Shown here one piece after another: positions 1 through 10,848 of a stretch of 64,000 nt of DNA. Within the stretch, counting starts at the first letter, position 1. Each line of letters starts with the position of its first letter. Both the position numbers and the translations under genes were made by a program. Origin of the DNA: Fusarium oxysporum f. sp. lycopersici 4287. Its lineage: Eukaryota; Ascomycota; Sordariomycetes; Hypocreales; Nectriaceae. The notes beneath the pieces are model-generated. The model did not search any database. It was not told the origin of the DNA and was given only the letters and a program-made list of their open reading frames with translations. The stretch covers positions 1,596,714 to 1,660,713 of the forward strand of contig NC_030997.1 of assembly GCF_000149955.1 (NCBI RefSeq), given 5' to 3'.

Positions 1-228
1 AGCGGAATCATGAATTTTTAACAGCCACTATTTAAGCCGCATAGTAGCCATTCGCCCATGCCTCCGAGATTCGGCAAGCAATAGCGCTGCCCGGCCTTGG
101 AGTCACTAAGCAGAATTTCCAATGCCTGTCAACAGCGCCCTTCACATGATTTCACAAACATCGTCCTTGTGACTCTCCCTCCGTTCTAACATAAGATGTT
201 TCGTGTTTCATGGTAATCAAAGGCAAAC

Positions 229-1339
229 ATGTCGACCGATGAATGGCTGGATCGGGTGATGCTTATAGAACAAGCTGTCGCCAAGTGCCGCGGAGATGTT
301 GCGCACGCTCAATCAGCGCAAAATGAGGAGGAACTGCGGGCAGTTATCACCACGATGTGCCACGATATTATCGGAATAATCGGAAGGCCTCAGGTTGAGA
401 GATCATTGCAAGCATGGTCTGAAGTATACCCCGAGCAGGAGGGCGCCAGGTTGATAGAGAAGACGAGCATCTACCGCCATTTGGTCAGTGCTCAGACCCC
501 ACATACAGTATCTCTAAAGCTAATGGAATTCACAGAAGCAAAATAATACGGCTTGGGTCCCTATACCTGCGCAGGAAGACATAAGGTCTGAAGCCCAAGC
601 TGGCTCGTTGAGACCGACACCTGGAACATCATCTTCGCCTCCATCGGTACAAGAAATGGAGGTTCAGAACCGGGCGGAGAGACTTCGGGATGCTCTCTGT
701 CTACCACCTATTCGCCGCGCCTCTGCAGACAATATCAATCTATCGCATCCGAGATACGTATCTCACTTACCACCAAGCCATCAAAGGACACCACAAGATG
801 GTTACTATTCTCCTTTCACGACCTCTCCGACAACACGAAGTAACTGTTCAGAGTCTCCAAGGGTTCTTCCTCCAATCATATCATTTGGTGACGACATAGC
901 CGAGTCGCCTGTCTTTCATACTCCCCTGAGTAGTCGACGAGCAAGCCAGGTATCATACCCAGCCTCAGATAGAAGTCTAGACCCCTTCCAGCCTATTCAC
1001 TATGATCCAAACCCTCACGAGAAGGCAGCACCGAGTTTGAAGTCGTACCCCACTAACAACATGACAACTCATGGCGGCGTGGATCAGAATAATGGTACGT
1101 GTCGGATACCGAGTGACAAAAAGGCTGGCACTACATTCCATGAGATCCCAACGTCTTTAGCAGAGTATCTTGAGAGGATCCTTGCTGCAGGGGACATGCC
1201 GTTTACTCTGGCTGGCTTCAGGGATACAGATAATTATTACAACTGCCCATTCTGTAGCGAGAATGGGAAGAGGAATTATAAAAGGTCAGGACCTTTTGCG
1301 GACCATTTAGTAAGACACTGGAAATCACTACAGACATAA
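229..1339 (+). CDS. Hypothetical protein with C-terminal C2H2-like zinc finger
   Basis: Two exons. The ATG at 229 opens a frame that runs to a GT at 484; a 52-bp intron (484-535, branch-like gctaatg, cacag acceptor) joins it in frame to the long second exon, which stays open from 524 to the TAA at 1339. Splicing gives about 352 residues. The N-terminal third looks helical. The middle is rich in Ser, Pro and Thr and is probably disordered. The last 35 residues carry CPFC followed by HLVRH, a C2H2-like spacing. No signal peptide or membrane segment is seen, so a nuclear or cytosolic role is likely. I do not recognise the family beyond the finger. Confidence 0.7.
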
Positions 1340-1491
1340 TAGCAAGACGGACATGGTTAGAGGCCAGTCCCATTGTCGAAGAAGAAATAATCGACTCCAC
1401 TCATAATATTGGCTATTTACATAAAACATCTACTCATAACTGTCCTCCAATCCGAAGAAGAGAAAGCTTACTCGCGCTCGCAAGTCATAAT

Positions 1492-2538
1492 CTAAGGACG
1501 GTGAAGCAAGATCTTGCCGTTCTTGTCATACCAGATCTTCCTCGCCTTCACCTGTCGAAGGTAATCCTTACCAGACGTATGCGCATCAGCAAAGAAAAGC
1601 CACCACTGTCCCTTATACTCAACAATACTTCCATGAGTAGTCCACCCATCAACAGGATCAAGAATCTTGCCCCGGTAGGTATAAGGACCGTAGATGTTCT
1701 TGGAAGTAGCGTAGACAAGGAAGTGGGTATCACCGGTGGAGTACATGAGGTAGTAAAGCTTGCCGCGCTTGTGGATCCAAGGGCCCTCGAAGAATCGTCG
1801 CTTGTTGTCCTCAGCCTGAAGAGGCTTGCCTGTCTCGGGGGCGAGAATGACGAGATCGCGGGGTGTTTCGGTGATCTTGTGCATGTCCTTGCTTAGCTTG
1901 GCGATCTGAGGAGATAGGGCATTGGTGCCGTTAGGAGCAGCCTTGTCTCCAATCCACGACTCGTTAAAGTTCTTTTTATCCTGCCAGGCTTGGAGCTGGC
2001 CGCCCCAGATACCGCCCCAGATGAGGTAGGCCTCGTTATCAGTGTCGACGTAGCTAGCAGGATCGATACTGTACGTGCCAGGGATCCAGCTCTTGTCGGC
2101 CTTGAAAGGACCGCTGGGCTTGTTGGAGACAGCAACTCCAATTCTGAAGATCTCATCCTTGTCCTTGGCGGGGAAGTACAGATAATATTTGCCGTTCTTA
2201 TGAGCTGCGTCAGGAGCCCACATTTGCTGCTTCGCCCAGGGAACGTCATCGACTGAGAGAGCGACGCCGTGGTCGACAACGGGATCTTTACCATAGATGC
2301 TCTTCATGGAGTAGGTATGGTAATCCCTCATGGCGTATTGAGCGCCTCCTGTGCCGTTGACAACATTGGCTTCGATGTCGTGAGATGGGTAAACCCAGAG
2401 CTTGCCTTCGAAAACATGAGCCGAGGGATCTGCGGACCAGAGGTCGGTGATCAGGGGAGGAATGTCATTAGTGTCTTGCGCAGCGCATTTGCTGGTCAGA
2501 GAGAACAGCAATGCTGAAGACAGAAACTTGAGCTGCAT
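1492..2538 (-). CDS. Secreted glycoside hydrolase family 43 protein
   Basis: Single-exon 348-residue protein. The ATG at 2538 is followed by a clear signal peptide of about 20 residues ending in CAAQ. GH43 enzymes are five-bladed beta-propellers acting on arabinan, xylan or related plant cell-wall chains. The three expected acidic residues are visible: Asp37 in SADPSAHV (base), an Asp in YSIDPASYVD (pKa modulator) and a Glu in RRFFEGPW (acid). HGSIVEYKGQWWLFFAD is also typical of the fold. The protein has family length and no extra binding module. It is probably an exported arabinofuranosidase or xylosidase; the exact substrate cannot be read from sequence. It is transcribed toward the gene at 229-1339. 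Confidence 0.88.
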   Translation of the reverse strand: MQLKFLSSALLFSLTSKCAAQDTNDIPPLITDLWSADPSAHVFEGKLWVYPSHDIEANVVNGTGGAQYAMRDYHTYSMKSIYGKDPVVDHGVALSVDDVPWAKQQMWAPDAAHKNGKYYLYFPAKDKDEIFRIGVAVSNKPSGPFKADKSWIPGTYSIDPASYVDTDNEAYLIWGGIWGGQLQAWQDKKNFNESWIGDKAAPNGTNALSPQIAKLSKDMHKITETPRDLVILAPETGKPLQAEDNKRRFFEGPWIHKRGKLYYLMYSTGDTHFLVYATSKNIYGPYTYRGKILDPVDGWTTHGSIVEYKGQWWLFFADAHTSGKDYLRQVKARKIWYDKNGKILLHRP

Positions 2539-3706
2539 CTTAGCGAGCTGTAGAACCTAATGCTTGATTGACAAGATTGAACAAGAGCCTGATGAGTAGC
2601 AATTCTATGGATCGTGCCCATCTCTTTTATATCCAGTTTCTCGCTACTATACCAACTGCCGTGACGATGACCTCAGCTAAGTTTATCCCCTTGATAAATC
2701 AGCCTATTCCCCCTGGAAATACGGGGTTGCGGGGTATCTTCTTGGCACAGGATTGGCCCGCCGGATAAAACAATTTTAATAGAGTTTACTGGATGTTTTC
2801 TATATAAACTCTTTGTCATGCTGCACAGCGCCCTCAACTAAGCAGCTGGGGGCGATAAACACACCGCCAAGCGTAAGCAGATACGACGTCCATCACGGTA
2901 AGATTTGTGCCTAAATTGAGTTTCTATTATCCAGAATTACCCGTGTAGTATTTTGTTGATGTTAGTGAGAAAATAGTCTATTTGAGTTTATACTTGCCAG
3001 GGGATCGTCAGGAATATAGACTATTTCGGAATTCAGTGCATGCTTGGTCGTGTCATGGACTGGTGCGCTTAGCATTGGGCCCCGCAGAGTACCAGATTAC
3101 CGGTCCATTCAGCTTACAAGCAGGACATGGCCAAGGTGCACGATGCTACCTCATTGGATCTTGCCTTCCATGTTTGCGTAATGCATCTAGAACCTCAGAT
3201 ACATTGGACCCTGGGAGAACGAAAAGTCAAGCTCATGCTGTTTCACGGTCAAGGGCCGTTTAAGAACGTGCCGTCCTGCAAGATGCACCGACAGATCCGG
3301 CCGTACTAGCCGGTCGCTGATTGATGCCATGTGAAACATTCATCGAGTCTTAGCGCCAACGATGTTAGATGTAGTGGACCTGGGGCAAATGTTCCGAAAA
3401 CCAGGCATCGTATTCGCCCTAGCAAAGAGGATCAATAACTAAGGCACAGCATGCGGCGATTGCTTTTCTTTCGGCAAAATTACAATTATTGTAGTTACAC
3501 AAACATTAATTGGGGGCCAGCATGGATAATGGCAATATACATGAAGGCATAAGGGACGTGGTTTAGGCAGCCAACTAACATGGCGCCTGAGGTATCAACA
3601 TTAGCCTGATGGGCTGATGTCTTGCAGCAAAATGAAACACCTGTACGAAAAACAGAAGCAAAAGCAAAAGCAGAAATATCAACATTTCAGAGTTTGAGCC
3701 GAAATC
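2539..3706. other. Intergenic region, nothing recognised
   Basis: Short open frames occur on both strands, but none has splice partners, domain motifs or a convincing start. The left part must hold the promoter of the GH43 gene. Confidence 0.5.
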
Positions 3707-5013
3707 ATGGCAAGAATCATATACAGAAGTCGCCACATGATGACCCGCGGCTTTAAACCAATCCAATACTATTATTGCTTTGGAGGCCCATCCAGCCCCA
3801 ACTCTGCCAGCATCCCACCATATCGGCCTGACCGATATAAGCGCAGTGCAGAAGATGAAGCGCGAATCAAGGATTTGTATTCACACGGCTCACAGAACTG
3901 GAGTCAGGAGGATGTCCAGGCCTTCGAGGATATTGTCGGCAGAGACGACGCGAGGCAAGATGAGGCTAGAGAGCCATTGAGACTTATGATAAATTGCTAC
4001 TTTGAACACCTCAACCTTGTACCCTTACCTCCTCCTCTCCCAGCTTGTAGCTATTGGTTAGCCCACACTCGGGCCGAGAACTGCAAAAGGGAAAAGGTGA
4101 GGCCTTTTATGGTTGCATGTGATAAAGGATTGCTTGATCACGTCAAGGCTTGGACGCAAGATGGGGAACGGTTAGAAGCACTTCACCAGATGGGGCTCCA
4201 AGACGGCTTGGTCTTTGCAGCGAGAGCAAATCAGATTGAGGTGATCCGGTACCTGCTCGATGAAAGATGGACTTCTCTGAACGGTGAAGTGGTGAGGGAG
4301 GCTTGCGCTAACCTTTCCTTACNNNNNNNNNNNNNNNNNNNNNNNNNNNNNNNNNNNNNNNNNNNNNNNNNNNNNNNNNNNNNNNNNNNNNNNNNNNNNN
4401 NNNNNNNNNNNNNNNNNNNNNNNNNNNNNNNNNNNNNNNNNNNNNNNNNNNNNNNNNNNNNNNNNNNNNNNNNNNNNNNNNNNNNNNNNNNNNNNNNNNN
4501 NNNNNNNNNNNNNNNNNNNNNNNNNNNNNNNNNNNNNNNNNNNNNNNNNNNNNNNNNNNNNNNNNNNNNNNNNNNNNNNNNNNNNNNNNNNNNNNNNNNN
4601 NNNNNNNNNNNNNNNNNNNNNNNNNNNNNNNNNNNNNNNNNNNNNNNNNNNNNNNNNNNNNNNNNNNNNNNNNNNNNNNNNNNTTGAGTCACTGCCGCTG
4701 ACATCAACGCTGTAACCTATCTCATTGAGGCACAGCACTGTCGAGAGCAGTTCACCACCAAAACTGGGAGATTGTTGAGTTTCTTGTTGAGCAAGGGGCA
4801 GATCCGTTTGTGAAAGGGCCTGCTTCTAAGGAAGATTCATTCGACCCGGCGCTGAAATTTGAGGATCAGCCTTGGCAGAGGAGCGAGGAGGTGGAGAGTT
4901 ATCTACGAGGTTTGATGAGTGGATCAAAATTGGAGATTGGAGGAGAAACCCTAGAGGAGGCGAGGAAGAACCCACTGGTGCGCATTATCGAGAAAGTGAA
5001 GAGCAGAGACTGA
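3707..5013 (+). CDS. Ankyrin-repeat protein, interrupted by assembly gap and frameshift
   Basis: The reading frame from the ATG at 3707 encodes a hydrophilic N-terminus and then ankyrin-like helices (GLLDHVKAW, NQIEVIRYLL). It enters a run of N at 4323. On the far side ankyrin sequence resumes as ADINAVTYLIEAQ, but the continuing repeat EIVEFLVEQGADPF lies one frame over; the shift maps to an A4 run at 4760-4763. The frame then continues to the stop at 5013. The shift may be a base-call error beside the gap or a real mutation. The start codon is uncertain. Such proteins are usually cytosolic interaction scaffolds; no effector domain is visible in the sequenced part. Confidence 0.6.
4323..4683. 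other. Assembly gap (361 N)
   Basis: Run of N inside the ankyrin gene. It probably hides repeat units; its true length is unknown. Confidence 0.99.
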
Positions 5014-5432
5014 ACTAGGGAAGAGAGTACCTAAACCGGCGGTTTATTGTCTCCTTTGATCCTATTCACCTATAAAATATCGCCTGTCCTACGGAGATAT
5101 AGTTAAATGCTGGTAACAGAGCCTCAACTGGCTAGAGAAAGGTTATTCACCTAAATAGAAAAGCCAATGAAACCGCGACTGTTTGCCAGCTTCCTCAAAT
5201 AGCAGTTTCAGCCTTAGCAGACCCGCAGCTTCGGACGATCTACGTTTGTTTGATCTTAGTGTAACGCATTTTAATGGATCTAGACCCTCGGGCCGCCTCC
5301 GGGACGAAATTGGTTGGTCACAAATACGCAAGGCTACAGTCAGCTAGTTAGAGAACTAGTGACAACTCCTGCAAGCTCCTAACGCATGAATGTACTCCTT
5401 TCTCACGGAGCGGGGCTTCCATCGGTGGCTTC

Positions 5433-5444
5433 GATAAGGATAAA
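5433..5444 (+). promoter_or_regulatory. Tandem GATA sites upstream of permease
   Basis: Two adjacent GATA-factor sites (gataag then gataaa) lie about 100 bp before the permease ATG. Fungal nitrogen regulators of the AreA type bind such pairs in amino-acid permease promoters. Function is inferred from position and motif only. The rest of 5014-5539 shows no gene. Confidence 0.4.
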
Positions 5445-5539
5445 GCTCAATCTCTTCCCCTGTACGACCTAATAAATAGCCCTCGCCACCTAATTCCTAA
5501 ATTTCTCCTCATCCTCACTGCCCTTTTCCAGTCGTAAAA

Positions 5540-7215
5540 ATGGCCGACGATTCATCCAAATCATCGACAGACCCCTCCGCTGCCGTCGGTCCCTCGAAAG
5601 AAGCGAACAAACTGCTCCCCGAAGAAACAGAACTCGACCAAGATGGCTTTCACAACGATCACCAAGACCACCTGGACATGCAGCGCCTGGGCAAGAAACA
5701 GCAGTTCAAACGAACGTTTTCGCTGTGGTCGTCAATTGGCTTTGTAGCTATTTACATGGCGACGTGGGAATTTGTGCTGATTTCCCTTGCGCCGGGTTTC
5801 ACGAACGGTGGATATGCTGGTGTTTTCTGGTGTTTTGTTACCACGACCATTGCGTACTCTGCCGTCGTTGCGAGTTTGGCGGAGATGGCTTCTATGGCGC
5901 CTACTTCGGGTGGGCAGTATCATTGGGTTAGCGAGTTTTCACCGCCAAAGTATCAGAAGGTTCTCTCGTATGCTTCAGGCTGGATGACGACGCTGGGTTG
6001 GCTGGCTAGTTTTGCGAGTAGTTGCTACACTATCGCTTTTCAGGTGCAGGCTTGTATCAACGTTACGAAGCCTGATTTTGCATTTACAACGTGGCAGATT
6101 GCGTTGATCATGTGGGCTGTTATCATTGTTACCATCGCCTTCAACACCTGGGGTACTGCTTTCTTCCCTCAGCTCGAGACAGCGAGTTTGATTGGCCATC
6201 TTCTGGGATTTTTCGCGGTCATGATACCTCTTTGGGTTCTTTGCGACAAGAATGATGCGCACGACGTATTTCTGCAGTTTACTGACCAGAGCGGGTGGGA
6301 TAACATGGGCTTTGCCTATATATCATCTCAGATCTACGTTCTCTGGTGTTGTTTCGGTTCGGACAGTATTGTCCATCTATCAGAAGAGGTCAAGAATGCC
6401 TCAATCGTTGTGCCGCGTGCTATTTGGTGGTCATATGTCGGAAACGTCTTTTTCGGCTTCATCATGCTCATCACCATGCTCTTCTGCATTGGTCCGCTTG
6501 ATCCCATCATTGAGGCAGACTGGCCATTTATCGCCCTCTTCGATCGCACTGGATCTCAAGCTCTGAACTTGTTCTTCAATGTCATATTGTGGCTTTTGGT
6601 CTACCTTGGCAACATCACGACTCTTGCGACCTGTGCTCGTGAGACATGGGCGTTTGCGAGAGATAAGGGTCTCCCAGGTTCTCAGTGGATTGGACACATG
6701 CGAGTAGTTTCATTTATTGATCATTCAAGTCATGTACTAACTGCACCTATAGGGACAAGAAATGGCACATGCCGTTCAACGCAGTCTACCTAATGTCCAT
6801 TGGAGCCGCCCTCCTCAGCCTCATCCAGATCGGCTCCGACGTCGCCTTCACCGTTCTCGTTTCACTATCTACACTCGGAATCATGAGCACTTACCTCCTT
6901 AGTATTGGTTGCGTACTACTTAAGCGCATCAGAGGCGAGCAGCTTCCTTCGGCTCGCTGGAGTCTGGGTCGCTTTGGACTGGCGATTAATGCGTTTTCTG
7001 TGCTTTACAGCTTGTTCATTGTCATTCTCTGCTGTTTTCCACTGACCCTACCTGTTGACACAGCTTCAGCGAATTGGGCGCCTTTGATATGGGCTGGTGT
7101 TATTATCATTGCTGCCATTGCGTATGTGACACACGGAAGAAGGGCATATACACCCCCAGTGAGCTTTGTGGAGGGCTTCAAGTTGCAGGGTGTTGGTTTG
7201 CAGCAGTCCTCGTAA
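5540..7215 (+). CDS. Amino-acid/GABA permease, APC superfamily
   Basis: Two exons give about 540 residues, the usual size. After a hydrophilic cytosolic N-terminus of about 55 residues come about 12 hydrophobic segments. Family marks are the glycine/serine-rich first helix region, the segment MAPTSGGQYHWVSEF, the loop HLSEEVKNAS and the run FARDKGLPGSQWI. These place it with Uga4-like choline/GABA/amino-acid permeases of the plasma membrane or vacuole. The intron (6700-6752) has a GC donor (gcgagt), a ctaac branch site and a tatag acceptor. Only that donor gives the right phase and restores the motif leading into KKWHMPFNAVYL. Two GATA sites upstream suggest nitrogen control. Substrate specificity cannot be read. 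Confidence 0.88.
6700..6752 (+). other. GC-AG intron of the permease
   Basis: The 53-bp intron starts gcgagt and ends tatag with a tactaac branch point. The nearby GT at 6704 leaves the wrong phase. Confidence 0.7.
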
Positions 7216-7254
7216 GACAAGACGAAATGTTATTAAAACCAGTGTCTGGAACTC

Positions 7255-7680
7255 TCACTCTCTTGAACCCAACATACCAAGTCTTCTCATCACTGCGTCT
7301 AGGAACTCCACCTTTTTTGGATTCCGCCCGCATTCTGCCACCTCCCTTGGTGTTCTCCCGTCCTTATTCGTTTCGCCAAGCATGTCCTTGAGTACTGACA
7401 ACCCAAGAATCGTTTCAATCTTCTCTGTGACAAATTCCACTTTGTGCGAAAACTCAGCTGCTACACGTAGCAGATTATTACCATCCCGCCCTGTTGTCCT
7501 CATATCGGCTCCCAAGTCAACGAGGTATGAAAAGACTGCTTGCTTGTGGAGCAACCAGAGCGCGTTTTTTCCGACATGGTCAGTATATTTCAGTAAATTT
7601 TGCCGGATTTCTGGTCTCACGTTTTCCATAATGGCTTTTACGATATCAAGGCCGCCGTTGGCGCATCCTTTGGCACAAGG
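7255..7680 (-). pseudogene. Ankyrin-repeat gene remnant
   Basis: The minus strand holds about 140 codons of ankyrin-like sequence. GGLDIVKAIMENV precedes the first in-frame ATG, followed by KNALWLLHKQAVFSYLVDLGAD, split here across two repeats, and TNKDGRTPREVAE. Upstream the frame runs into an A-rich tract and stops, so the N-terminal part is missing or in unrecognised exons. It ends 40 bp from the permease stop, convergent with it. It is most simply a truncated relic of an ankyrin or NACHT-ankyrin gene; a short expressed protein starting at 7629 is possible. Confidence 0.5.
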
Positions 7681-8049
7681 ATGCTCTGGGGATCGAAACC
7701 AAGTTCGTTTTTTTTTTGTCTTATTTTATCGAATTCTATGGCACCACTTTCAAAAGTGCTAGACTTTTGGTACCTCTTCGGCAAACCTCCGCGGACAGGT
7801 ACATATCGCCTGTCTCGACGAGCTAAAAGAGAAAGCAACAAATTTCGCGCCAGTGTTGCTAGGTCCTAGTTAAAACATGGCGCTCTAGGAACAAGAGAAC
7901 GTAACGCATAAGCGCCTTGGCTCTTAGGTTCAGGCCGTTTCATAGTCTATTTAAATGTCTATAAGACCTTCTCTTTATATCAATCGTCCAGCTCATCATT
8001 TGGTCTTTCTATCCTCCCCATAGCTGGTTACAGCAAACGGCAAGATTTC

Positions 8050-8952
8050 TTAATCTGTTCCAACCAACGTTGCCGCCCAGACATCCATGGTCCGCACCTT
8101 TTTACCATCGAGTCCTTCAACAGCTCTTACAACCGCCTCTCTCCCACTCCTAAGCACAACCTTCATCTTACTGTCCGCAACATATTGCTCAATATCATCA
8201 AGAGAACTCTTGCTTTTCACATCCCCAACTTCCCAGCCACCATCTTGCAGTCCCTCATGCGGCACAATTTCCGTCTCTCGCTCAACTTTCCAGCCTGAGT
8301 CTCCTGCGATATTCTTGATGTCAATTGGGCTTAGCAGACATCGAATGTTCGCTTCGCTGTCCGGCCTTTGGGCCTCAAGTGTAGCTCGCGTCAAAGCAGC
8401 AAGAACGTGAGGGATGGCCGCTGGCTCAGATGCCTTCATAGCGTACTCAGCGATGCAGATTCTGTTCACCCTTCCCTTCAACGCTTTGAGCATGCGTGCG
8501 AGGGTTTCAGGTGCATCGAGATACCATAAGCAGTGCACAAAGACCGCATAATCCCATTTCTTGTCCCCCGTCTCTTTTAGAAAGTCTTCGAGCTGGGTCT
8601 GCCAAAACTTTACACTACCGCCTAAAGGGCCTTTGGTAATGTGTTCTTGTGCTTGGCCGAGGGTGTATGGTGCACCGTAATCAAGAGGTGCGGGGTCGAT
8701 GGCGTCAACGTGGCCATCTTCCCCAATGATATGTCCCAAGACAACAGTGCATGTTCCCTGGCCGCATCCAATCTCGAGAATACTAGAAGAAGCAGGAATA
8801 TGAAAGAAGTTGAGGAGCTCAAGCCGGTGAGTTGTTTGATCAATCTCAATTTGCAGGGACTCTGGCGTTGACAGGGAGTGAGACGCTATTGAAGGAGCGA
8901 TTGACAATGGCAAGGCTTGCCATGTCGCTTGAGAGTGTGTCGGGGCTGTCAT
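8050..8952 (-). CDS. SAM-dependent methyltransferase, class I
   Basis: Single-exon protein of 300 residues starting at the ATG at 8952. Motif I of the Rossmann-type methyltransferase fold is clear at residues 58-67 (ILEIGCGQGT), followed about 20 residues later by the acidic ribose-binding end of strand 2 (VDAIDPAP). WDYAVFVHCLWYL fits motif IV and the catalytic-site strand. No signal peptide or membrane segment is present, so it is cytosolic. The acceptor may be a small molecule, but no neighbouring biosynthetic gene shows what it is. The promoter lies in 8953-9233. Confidence 0.82.
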   Translation of the reverse strand: MTAPTHSQATWQALPLSIAPSIASHSLSTPESLQIEIDQTTHRLELLNFFHIPASSSILEIGCGQGTCTVVLGHIIGEDGHVDAIDPAPLDYGAPYTLGQAQEHITKGPLGGSVKFWQTQLEDFLKETGDKKWDYAVFVHCLWYLDAPETLARMLKALKGRVNRICIAEYAMKASEPAAIPHVLAALTRATLEAQRPDSEANIRCLLSPIDIKNIAGDSGWKVERETEIVPHEGLQDGGWEVGDVKSKSSLDDIEQYVADSKMKVVLRSGREAVVRAVEGLDGKKVRTMDVWAATLVGTD

Positions 8953-9233
8953 ATCGATGAGAATCTGCTAACAACAAATTTTTAGACGCAAGATTTGGGT
9001 AGATGATTATTCAAGGGATTCGACCTTCGCAACGTCAAGGGGTACAAGCTTACACTATTTATAAGCGACCAGCGATCTTACCTGTGACTCATTCGTTATC
9101 CCAGATCTCAAGCTCCTTCCTATACTGGTAATCATCATCCTGTGCTTACAACACGAATCCAAGTCGCCAACAGACCGTCTCGGTGGAAGCATAGTTGGGC
9201 AACAGCAAGAGTTATCAGTGACGTACAAGCTGC

Positions 9234-10063
9234 CTACGTCCTACGCTCACAATACGATGTTGGATCCTGCTGCTTATGCCGTGTCCTTACATGCCTTTCA
9301 AGGTTTGCTCTCCGTGCCGTGCCATCGCGCGCCATTTGATACGTACATCCCGGGAAGCTACAATACCATCGAATGGAGCCATGCTGTTCGTTGTCATGAC
9401 GGGTACGATCCTTCCTCAGTGCAAAGCTTGCGTTGCACCCAGTCTTGGTGCATTTGTGTGGACTTGTGTGAGTCTTGAGATGAGCACTGTTTGCATTTGT
9501 TAGCCTCGATACTCTCAAAGGTATCAGGGACTGAGAACTCACGTATACGGCTTTTTGATAGCAAAAACAGCTGGACACTCGGGACATTTGTGAGCGCCTG
9601 TAGTAGGTACGCCACCCTGACTGTTGTCATTTTCTGGAGAGTAGCGACTCTCAGTACCATGCTCTAGCCGTGAATCCTCCTCAACTTGTGCGCTCTGTCC
9701 AGCAGGCTGAGTAGTAATACTTGAACACCCCCAATCATAGGGAGGCAAAGGCCCAACATTTCCGGATTGAGTCCAGCTAGGGTCAATAAACTGGGGAGCT
9801 CGATGTTCGTGATAGTGTTGGTGAAATGACCTCTCTAGTTCCGGTGGCCCTGACTAGAAATAAAAGACCCCTACCTGGGATGGGGACTTGATGATGTTCT
9901 AACCTGCTGAAGAGAGATAACAGATGAAGACAGAATGCAACGGCTTAGATGTTGCAAAAGAGTGTCGACAGTTGGTGAAGGAAGTTGGTGCAATGAGTGA
10001 CTGCGGAAGCACCACCAGGGTCAACCGTGAAGAAGGAAGAGGGATGTCCAAGTATTCGCACAT
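9234..10063 (-). CDS. C2H2 zinc-finger protein (three fingers)
   Basis: Exon 9543-9849 ends inside finger 1 (CPECPAVFAIKKPY). A 56-bp intron (9487-9542: gtgagt, gctaac, aaacag) joins it to AHLKTH, completing a perfect C-x2-C-x12-H-x3-H finger. Finger 2 (C-x4-C-x12-H-x4-H) and a fungal-type finger 3 (CSFPGC to RHVRTRH) follow, with the stop at 9234. Upstream of 9849 a stop blocks the frame. An intron at 9850-9903 would link it in phase to an exon starting at the ATG at 10063, giving about 239 residues; that 5' exon is tentative. Three fingers and no other domain suggest a DNA-binding regulator. Its target is unknown. Confidence 0.72.
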
Positions 10064-10353
10064 TAAAAGAACTTTATGTAGGCAATTACACTCTAACGAC
10101 TGCCGCCAATCGGACGTGGCGGATTAATGTAGTTTGACTGATTGGCCAAACCCTTTGGCTAGGCCTCAGAATCTGCATGATGATGATAGTCGCATGCGGC
10201 TAGTCCGGCCAATCATAATAATACTAATGAGACGGCAGTTGATCGAATTCCACGAGACGGCCAGCTGGAAAGAGAAGTTAAATACTCAGCACTTCCTAGC
10301 ATTCTTCTTCAGTAATCCTCATACTTTCATCACTCCATCAACGCATAACCAAA

Positions 10354-10848
10354 ATGTCTACACTTTTCTGCTGTGATGCCATAGAGCCCTATCGCTCTCA
10401 GTACCTCTCCCATCAATCCAAGTTCAACAACTTTATGTCATGGGGATCTTTCCCCAAGGAATCTACTGTCGGTATTGGCGATGTCCAGCATGACCTCTCC
10501 CAGCTCAACCCTTCTTATGCAGTCCAGCTTGTTCGCCAAGTCAATTTTGGCCCACTTGAATCGAAGCGATACTTCATCCCTAAAGACTCGTCCGAGGGGC
10601 AATACATCGAAGTGTCTGAACAAGACTTGATTCAAGCCAACTTCAAGAAGGCCAACACGTAAGTAAACACTTCTGAATTAGGTCATGACACACAAGTCAA
10701 TGACACTAAGAGTCCTTTCAGCTATAAGAACTACAAGTGCCGCAGCCACAACAAGTTCTTTGAGGTGAACATCTACCAGAAGGACCCTGTCAACAAACAC
10801 CACTGGCGCGTTGATATCGCTAGACCAGCTGATTCAATTGACCTCTGA
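10354..10848 (+). CDS. Small hypothetical protein, 143 residues
   Basis: The ATG at 10354 sits in a good context (aaaATGtc). Exon 1 ends at 10658 at a textbook gtaagt donor; a 63-bp intron with a cactaag branch and tttcag acceptor leads to exon 2 (10722-10848). Joined coding length is 432 nt. The second exon is rich in Tyr, Asn, Lys and His (YKNYKCRSHNKFFEVNIY). No signal peptide, membrane helix or known motif is seen. I do not recognise the family. The clean intron and preserved frame make it a likely real gene rather than a chance ORF. Confidence 0.65.
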
